Source: an uncultured Arcobacter sp. (GTDB lineage: Bacteria > Campylobacterota > Campylobacteria > Campylobacterales > Arcobacteraceae). From it: a DNA stretch of 10,454 nucleotides. The notes below the pieces were generated by a model that had not been told where the DNA came from, did not search any database, and worked only from the letters and a program-made list of their open reading frames with translations. The DNA is taken from NCBI GenBank assembly GCA_913054415.1, contig CAJXII010000043.1, forward strand, positions 1 to 10,454, given 5' to 3'. Position numbers and translations under genes: made by a program. Shown one piece after another: positions 6,132 to 10,454 of this stretch (position 1 is the first letter of the stretch; each line of letters starts with the position of its first letter).

Positions 6132-7124
6132 ATGAAATATATTATTAAACTATCTATTTTAGTATTTGTTGTAATCTTTACATCTGCTTGTTCTAGTAAA
6201 CAATACTACGAACCAAAAGATGTAAAAACTAAAGAGTTTGATACAAAAGATATAAATAGCACTATCCAAACTTTTAATAGCACAGGAGCAACATTAACCA
6301 ATGGTAAATTTATTGCCATAGATGGTATATCTAAGATAACTCTTCCTAAAAATTATAAGTTTTTAAACGATATAAATGGCACTATTTTAGCATCAGATCT
6401 AAATCAAACACTTTTAATCCAAACAAACCAAAAACAAACTACATTGCATTTTGAACAAAATGTAATAGCAGCTTCACTACATAAGGACAATCTAGCTTTA
6501 ATCTTTAGAGATAATAGCATAGGATTATATGATATCTCTTCAAAAAGTTTTATACTTAGAAAATATCGATCTGCTAGTATATTAAATGATATAAAAATAG
6601 CAAACCCTATTTTTGTAGATAACCTAGCATTATACCCATCTTTAGATGGAAATATTGTAGTTGTAAATATACCTAAAAAACTTATAGTTAGAAATATCAA
6701 TATAGACCCACAAAGTCAAATCAATAATATAATCTTTTTACAAAATATCAACGATACTATCGTAGCAGCTACTCCTAATGCTCTTATGGTTTTAGGAGAT
6801 GGTGTGTTTTCTATTAAACAATTTAGTATAAACTCTATATGTTCTATTGATGGATACATATATATAGCTACACTAGATGGCGATATTATCAAATTTGATT
6901 TGATGTTGGAAAAACTGGCAAATAAAAAATTCAGATTTGCTAAAATATGGACACTATTTGGTAAGAAAAATATCTATGCTTTAGAATCTCAAGGATTTCT
7001 AATCAAACTTGATACAAACTTATCAAAATCTACTGTATATGAACTAGACCTTGATGATGAACTCAAAACATTTTCTACTAATAATAGATTATATTTTGAT
7101 ACAAATTATATAGATTTTAAATAA
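6132..7124 (+). CDS. BamB-like/PQQ-type beta-propeller lipoprotein
   Basis: This 330-residue lipoprotein has an N-terminal signal sequence (1-19) with a lipobox TSAC, so C20 would be acylated; S21 at +2 does not suggest inner-membrane retention. A disordered linker (about 21-55) precedes repeated short beta-strand segments. Several end in the 'DG-x-I-x-x-x-D' pattern of PQQ/WD-type blades: LDGNIVVVNIPKK (171-183), LDGDIIKFDLMLEK (248-261) and SQGFLIKLDTNL (286-297). Such propellers include BamB, which helps insert outer-membrane barrels. BamB is somewhat longer, and only about five or six blades are visible here, so it may be a smaller or more diverged relative. No Shine-Dalgarno site is evident before its ATG, suggesting coupling to the upstream gene. 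From memory, C. jejuni Cj0396c is a lipoprotein near coaX. Lipoprotein status is firm; the BamB function is an inference. Confidence 0.7.
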   Translation: MKYIIKLSILVFVVIFTSACSSKQYYEPKDVKTKEFDTKDINSTIQTFNSTGATLTNGKFIAIDGISKITLPKNYKFLNDINGTILASDLNQTLLIQTNQKQTTLHFEQNVIAASLHKDNLALIFRDNSIGLYDISSKSFILRKYRSASILNDIKIANPIFVDNLALYPSLDGNIVVVNIPKKLIVRNINIDPQSQINNIIFLQNINDTIVAATPNALMVLGDGVFSIKQFSINSICSIDGYIYIATLDGDIIKFDLMLEKLANKKFRFAKIWTLFGKKNIYALESQGFLIKLDTNLSKSTVYELDLDDELKTFSTNNRLYFDTNYIDFK

Positions 7125-7136
7125 GATATTTTAGTT

Positions 7137-7769
7137 ATGGTATTGTGTGATATAGGAAATTCAACATTTTCTTTTTTGGTAGATGATAACTCTTTTGTAG
7201 TAGATATTAAAAATAGTTCTAACCTACCAAAGATTGATAAAAAAATATATTTTATAAGTGTCAATAAAAAAGCAACTAAAATATTTCAAAAAAAATACCC
7301 AAAAGCGATCGATCTAGCACCATATATCAAACTAAAAACAAAATATAAAGGTTTAGGAGTAGATAGAGCTTTAGTATGTAGTCATATCAAAAATGGTATA
7401 ATTATTGATGTAGGTAGTGCTATAACTATTGATATAGTAGATGACAACAAACATCTAGGAGGGTTCATTTTATCTGGGTTTAAAGCTTATAAAAAAAGTT
7501 ATAAGAAGATATCAAAAAAGCTCAAATTTGACTATAAAGATTTCAAATCTTTAAATAAACTTCCAAAAAATACACAAGAGGCTATCAATTTAGCTATCTT
7601 AAATGGTATCGTATTGCAAATCAACAATTTAGCAAAACAATACGATAAAACTATATATCTTACTGGTGGGGATGCTTTGATGATAAAAAAATATCTTAAC
7701 AAAGATACAATATACCGACCAAATATGATATTTAAAACTATGAAAAAAATTATAAAGAAAGGATTATAA
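7137..7769 (+). CDS. coaX: Type III pantothenate kinase (CoaX)
   Basis: CoaX phosphorylates pantothenate with ATP, the first step of coenzyme A synthesis, in the cytosol. It has the ASKHA-fold motifs of the type III enzymes: the phosphate loop DIGNS (5-9), GLGVDR (72-77, where D76 is the probable catalytic base), DVGSAITID (91-99, the family's D-x-G-T-A-x-T-x-D with Ser for Thr) and GGFILSG (108-114). TGGDA at 177-181 is the later conserved glycine motif. At 210 residues it is short compared with the roughly 250 usual elsewhere but close to the compact form in Helicobacter. It begins 12 bases after the lipoprotein gene with no clear ribosome site, and its TAA shares a base with the ATG of hisG (TAATG), so translation is probably coupled. 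Confidence 0.93.
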   Translation: MVLCDIGNSTFSFLVDDNSFVVDIKNSSNLPKIDKKIYFISVNKKATKIFQKKYPKAIDLAPYIKLKTKYKGLGVDRALVCSHIKNGIIIDVGSAITIDIVDDNKHLGGFILSGFKAYKKSYKKISKKLKFDYKDFKSLNKLPKNTQEAINLAILNGIVLQINNLAKQYDKTIYLTGGDALMIKKYLNKDTIYRPNMIFKTMKKIIKKGL

Positions 7770-8374
7770 TGCTTACAATAGCTTTACCAAAAGGTAGAAT
7801 AGCAGAACAAACTTTAGAAAAATTTGAAAAAGCATTTGGTGAAAAATTTATTTTTCAAGATAGAAAACTGATCTTAGAAAAGGCTGGATTTAGATTTTTA
7901 AATGTTAGGAATCAAGATGTTCCAACCTATGTGATGTATGGAGCAGCTGATTTGGGTGTAGTTGGCCTTGATGTATTAGAGGAAAAAGAATACGATATAT
8001 TAAAACTACTAGATTTAGAAATAGGAAAATGTAAAGTTGCTATAGGGTTAAAAAAAGGTGATAAGTTAGATTGGAACAAAAGTAGTATCAAAGTTGCAAC
8101 TAAACATACAAAAATAGCTAAAAAGTTTTTTGAACAAAAAGCGATGGCTGCTCAAATCGTCAAACTTTATGGATCTATTGAGTTAGCACCATTAGTTGGT
8201 CTTAGTGATTGTATTGTTGATATTGTAGAAACAGGTGCAACTATGAAACAAAACGGACTTGAAGTAGCAGATACTATTATGCAAAGTAGTGCTTACCTTA
8301 TCTCAAATAAAAACTCATATTATCTTAGGAAAGATGATATTTTAGATTTAAGAGAAAAAATTGCAAGAACTTAA
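7769..8374 (+). CDS. hisG: ATP phosphoribosyltransferase, short form (HisG)
   Basis: HisG joins ATP and PRPP to give phosphoribosyl-ATP, the first committed step of histidine synthesis. Motifs: LPKGR (6-10), the DLGVVGLDVL stretch (61-70), and the PRPP-binding loop DIVETGATMKQNGL (151-164). At 201 residues it lacks the C-terminal regulatory ACT-like domain of long-form enzymes, so it is the short HisG_S type. That form normally needs HisZ, a HisS-like partner, for activity and feedback; no hisZ is in the window. AAAGGA lies shortly upstream of the ATG, which overlaps the coaX stop by one base. The gene ends 14 bases inside the next gene. No other his genes are in the window. Confidence 0.95.
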   Translation: MLTIALPKGRIAEQTLEKFEKAFGEKFIFQDRKLILEKAGFRFLNVRNQDVPTYVMYGAADLGVVGLDVLEEKEYDILKLLDLEIGKCKVAIGLKKGDKLDWNKSSIKVATKHTKIAKKFFEQKAMAAQIVKLYGSIELAPLVGLSDCIVDIVETGATMKQNGLEVADTIMQSSAYLISNKNSYYLRKDDILDLREKIART

Positions 8375-9053
8375 CCTTTATTCTAAAATAGAAAAATTTT
8401 TAGATTTTGCTGATGAAATTGAAGCTCTTCATCAAACATTCAAAGAGATTGTTGAGGAGCTAAACCCTACATCACTAATAGATATAGGTTGTGGGCAAGG
8501 AGATTTTTTACTATCTTTAGATAATAAAATAGATACTTTAGGTATAGATCTAAGCGATGAAGCTATTGCTTTAGCAAAAGCAAAACAACTAAATGCACAA
8601 AATATAGATCTTTGTAAAGTAGATAAAAAATTCCAATGTGCCACAGCTATATTTGATGTAATTAACTACATACCAGAAGATAAAATAGGTGAATTTTTTA
8701 AATGTTGTTATGATGTGTTAGAAAAAGATGGTTATTTTATCTTTGATATTAATACATTATATGGATTTGAAGATGTGGCACAAGGAAGCTTAAATATTGA
8801 TCTTGATGATAAGTATATATCTATAGATGCTTATTTTGAAGATAATATTCTTGAAACAAAAATAGTTTTCTTTGAACAAAAAGATACACTATATAAGAAA
8901 CAAAGTGGTATAATTAGACAATATTATCATACAAAAAAATTTTTACAGCACCAACTAGAGATATTGGGATTTGAGATAGAATCAGCTATAAAATTTAAAC
9001 TTCATAGTGAAGATGATTATGATAAACAAATATTTATAACCAAACGATTATAA
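8361..9053 (+). CDS. Class I SAM-dependent methyltransferase, substrate unknown
   Basis: This is a 230-residue protein with a Rossmann methyltransferase core. Motif I is DIGCGQG (41-47), the acidic residue that holds the adenosine ribose is in GIDLS (61-65), the post-motif segment IFDVINYIP (97-105) fits motif IV, and LEKDGYFIFDIN (120-131) is typical of motif VI-like strands. A helical N-terminal region (LYSKIEKFLDFADEIEALHQ) precedes the core. The start is taken as TTG at 8361, overlapping hisG by 14 bases; no ATG occurs near the N-terminus and the helix is in frame, though the ribosome site (AAGAGA) is weak. The last 50 residues include a small substrate-facing region. It is not clearly a known small-molecule or rRNA methylase from sequence alone, and no function is asserted. 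Confidence 0.85.
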   Translation: MQELNLYSKIEKFLDFADEIEALHQTFKEIVEELNPTSLIDIGCGQGDFLLSLDNKIDTLGIDLSDEAIALAKAKQLNAQNIDLCKVDKKFQCATAIFDVINYIPEDKIGEFFKCCYDVLEKDGYFIFDINTLYGFEDVAQGSLNIDLDDKYISIDAYFEDNILETKIVFFEQKDTLYKKQSGIIRQYYHTKKFLQHQLEILGFEIESAIKFKLHSEDDYDKQIFITKRL

Positions 9054-9062
9054 AGGAAGAAT

Positions 9063-10229
9063 ATGCAATTTACAACACCATTGAAATCAAATAGTATAAA
9101 AATACTACTTTTAGGAAGTGGGGAACTTGGTAAAGAAGTAGTAATAGAAGCCCAAAGATTAGGGATAGAAACTATTGCAGTAGATAGTTATGCCAATGCT
9201 CCAGCACATCAAGTAGCACATAAATCTTATGTGATAAATATGAAAAATGAATCTGAAGTTTTAGAGGTAATTAGAAGAGAAAAACCAGATTTTGTATTGC
9301 CTGAAGTTGAAGCTATTAGTATATCTGCTTTATTTAAAGCTCAAGAGGAAGGTTTTCATATAATCCCAAATGCCCAAGCAGTAAATAAAACTATGAATAG
9401 AAAAAATATTAGAGTATTTGCTTGTGAAGAGTTAGGGTTAAATGCTAGTGGTTATGAGTTTGTTACTACTTATGAAGGGCTTAAAAAAGCAGCTTCAAAA
9501 ATAGGTTTTCCATGTGTTATAAAACCAGTAATGAGTAGTAGTGGGCATGGTCAAAGTATAGCAAAAAATGAATCTGATTTAGAAAATTCATGGCAAATTG
9601 CAAAAGAGGCAAGGGGAGATTCTAGTGAGCTAATTGTAGAAGAGTTTATCACTTTTGATTATGAGATCACACTTTTAACTGCTAGAAATGAGACGGGCAC
9701 AACATTTTGTGAGCCTATTGGACATATCCAAAAAGATGGAGATTATATATTCTCTTGGCAACCTATGAAAATGAGTAAAATAGCAAAACAAAAAGCTAAA
9801 GATATAGCACAAAAAATCACAGATGGACTTGGTGGTCGTGGTATATTTGGTGTTGAACTTTTTATTAAAGGGGATGAAGTCTATTTTAGTGAAGTAAGCC
9901 CTAGACCACATGATACAGGGATGGTTACTATGATCACTCAATCACAAAGTGAGTTTGCTCTTCATATTAGAGCCATTTTAGGATTGCCACTTGATTATAT
10001 TGATTATGGAGCAGGAGCAAGTGCTGCTTACAAATCAACTACAGATAGTTTTAGACCAGAGTTTGATATAGATTCTTCTATATTTACTAAAAACTCTTTT
10101 ATAAGAGTATTTGGCAAACCTCAAACTCATCTAGGAAGAAGAATGGCAGTAGCTTTAAGCTTTGATAAAAAAAGTAGTAAAAAAGCTCTAAAAAAAGCAA
10201 AAAAATTAATAAAAAAAATAAAAGAATAA
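9063..10229 (+). CDS. purT: Formate-dependent GAR transformylase PurT
   Basis: PurT (388 residues) converts glycinamide ribonucleotide to its formyl derivative using formate and ATP, the alternative to folate-dependent PurN. It belongs to the ATP-grasp enzymes. A Rossmann-like N-terminal domain opens KILLLGSGELGKEVVIEAQR (E21 and L22 in the conserved G-E-L). The grasp loop is SSSGHGQS (158-165), and the metal and substrate site is SEVSPRPHDTG (276-286). Length is normal. The C-terminal tail is lysine-rich (about 369-388, with KKAKKLIKKIKE at the end). The ribosome site AAAGGAAG precedes the ATG and overlaps the stop of the methyltransferase gene, so they are probably co-transcribed. It complements the purC/S/Q set on the other strand. 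Confidence 0.97.
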   Translation: MQFTTPLKSNSIKILLLGSGELGKEVVIEAQRLGIETIAVDSYANAPAHQVAHKSYVINMKNESEVLEVIRREKPDFVLPEVEAISISALFKAQEEGFHIIPNAQAVNKTMNRKNIRVFACEELGLNASGYEFVTTYEGLKKAASKIGFPCVIKPVMSSSGHGQSIAKNESDLENSWQIAKEARGDSSELIVEEFITFDYEITLLTARNETGTTFCEPIGHIQKDGDYIFSWQPMKMSKIAKQKAKDIAQKITDGLGGRGIFGVELFIKGDEVYFSEVSPRPHDTGMVTMITQSQSEFALHIRAILGLPLDYIDYGAGASAAYKSTTDSFRPEFDIDSSIFTKNSFIRVFGKPQTHLGRRMAVALSFDKKSSKKALKKAKKLIKKIKE

Positions 10230-10239
10230 AGGATAAAAA

Positions 10240-10404
10240 ATGTTTGGTAAATCACAAAAAATACAAGAGTTAGAAGCACAAAATAGAAAACTTCAAGCTA
10301 AAATAGAATCACAAGATACAGAGATAAAACTTTTTAAAAGTTTTCAAGAGAATTATCCTGTTGCATTTTTTTCAATTAATACAGATAGAAAGATTATAAC
10401 TTAA
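10240..10404 (+). pseudogene. Sensor or chemotaxis-type gene with N-terminal coiled coil and PAS-like start, truncated
   Basis: An ATG 10 bases after purT, preceded by AAAGGA, opens a 54-residue frame. The first 36 residues are a charged coiled coil (SQKIQELEAQNRKLQAKIES, then further heptad-like residues). Then comes ENYPVAFFSINTDRKIIT, which resembles the opening of PAS sensory domains found in Campylobacterota chemotaxis and sensor proteins. The PAS strand is cut off after about 18 residues by a TAA at 10402, and sequence beyond it does not continue the fold. The likely reading is that an insertion interrupted a larger gene near 10400. The alternative, a natural tiny protein, is less likely because a PAS domain needs about 100 residues. 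Confidence 0.65.
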
Positions 10405-10454
10405 CTTTCGCACCTAAAACCAAGTAATCTTTGAGTAATATCCCTTAATGTACC
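10401..10454 (-). mobile_element. Probable end of a second inserted element, with the C-terminus of a minus-strand frame
   Basis: From about 10400 the sequence changes character. On the minus strand a frame is open from the window edge to a TAA at 10401-10403, giving the tail GTLRDITQRLLGFRCES. This looks like the tail of a transposase or a similar mobile protein, but I cannot name a family and 17 residues are too few to prove coding. The junction coincides with the break in the PAS-type gene, which is the main support for an insertion. Its end (TTAACTTTCGCACC) does not resemble the left element's GAGACCACTGCACAAC, so it would be a different element. Confidence 0.4.

Noticed and set aside
9675..9941. 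Minus-strand open frame opposite purT
   Set aside because: It runs antisense to the conserved ATP-grasp core of PurT and has no recognisable features.
1..10454. CRISPR array, tRNA, rRNA, riboswitch or toxin-antitoxin/defence locus
   Set aside because: No regularly spaced repeats, no cloverleaf-like sequence and no long structured leader were seen. DUF4143 ATPases are sometimes found in accessory regions, but a lone remnant is not evidence of a defence system.
1..10454. Composite transposon carrying the ten-kilobase core segment
   Set aside because: The two end elements appear to have different termini, and the segment contains conserved housekeeping operons, so transport as a unit is unlikely.

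Overview
The window is AT-rich, low-GC bacterial DNA from a member of the Campylobacterota (formerly Epsilonproteobacteria), most like the Arcobacter/Sulfurimonas type. The pointers are the very low GC content, A/T-rich codon choice, tightly packed operons, AAAGGA-type ribosome sites, and gene order. From memory, ctpA-purC-purS-purQ-periplasmic protein-plsC is also the order around Cj0511-Cj0516 in Campylobacter jejuni. No species can be named from this sequence alone.

Layout. Bases 1-338 are the 3' end of an IS5-like insertion sequence: the transposase C-terminus, a short non-coding tail and a terminal repeat. It abuts at 339 the severed 3' part of a DUF4143 ATPase gene (339-667). A minus-strand operon of six genes follows, read from 5417 down to 719: ctpA (processing protease), purC, purS, purQ (purine synthesis), an exported two-helix protein with an SH3-like tail, and plsC (phosphatidic acid synthesis). 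A 127-bp divergent promoter region (5418-5544) separates it from a plus-strand operon. That operon holds a membrane-anchored YfgM-like protein, a beta-propeller lipoprotein resembling BamB, coaX (type III pantothenate kinase), short-form hisG, a SAM methyltransferase and purT. A seventh plus-strand gene, beginning with a coiled coil and a PAS-like segment, stops abruptly at 10404, where sequence of different character begins. That is probably a second mobile element, with a short minus-strand reading frame running off the window.

Functionally the intact genes are mostly core metabolism and envelope biogenesis. PurC, PurS, PurQ and the formate-using PurT belong to purine synthesis. HisG starts histidine synthesis from PRPP and ATP, and CoaX starts coenzyme A synthesis. 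PlsC makes phosphatidate. CtpA, the SH3-like protein, the YfgM-like protein and the BamB-like lipoprotein all act in the periplasm or at the envelope. Both ends of the window are damaged genes next to mobile DNA, and these look like two different elements.

I did not find a clearly new defence or mobile system. The most interesting candidates are the YfgM/BamB-like pair and the uncharacterised envelope protein between purQ and plsC. No tRNA, rRNA, riboswitch or CRISPR array was recognised.
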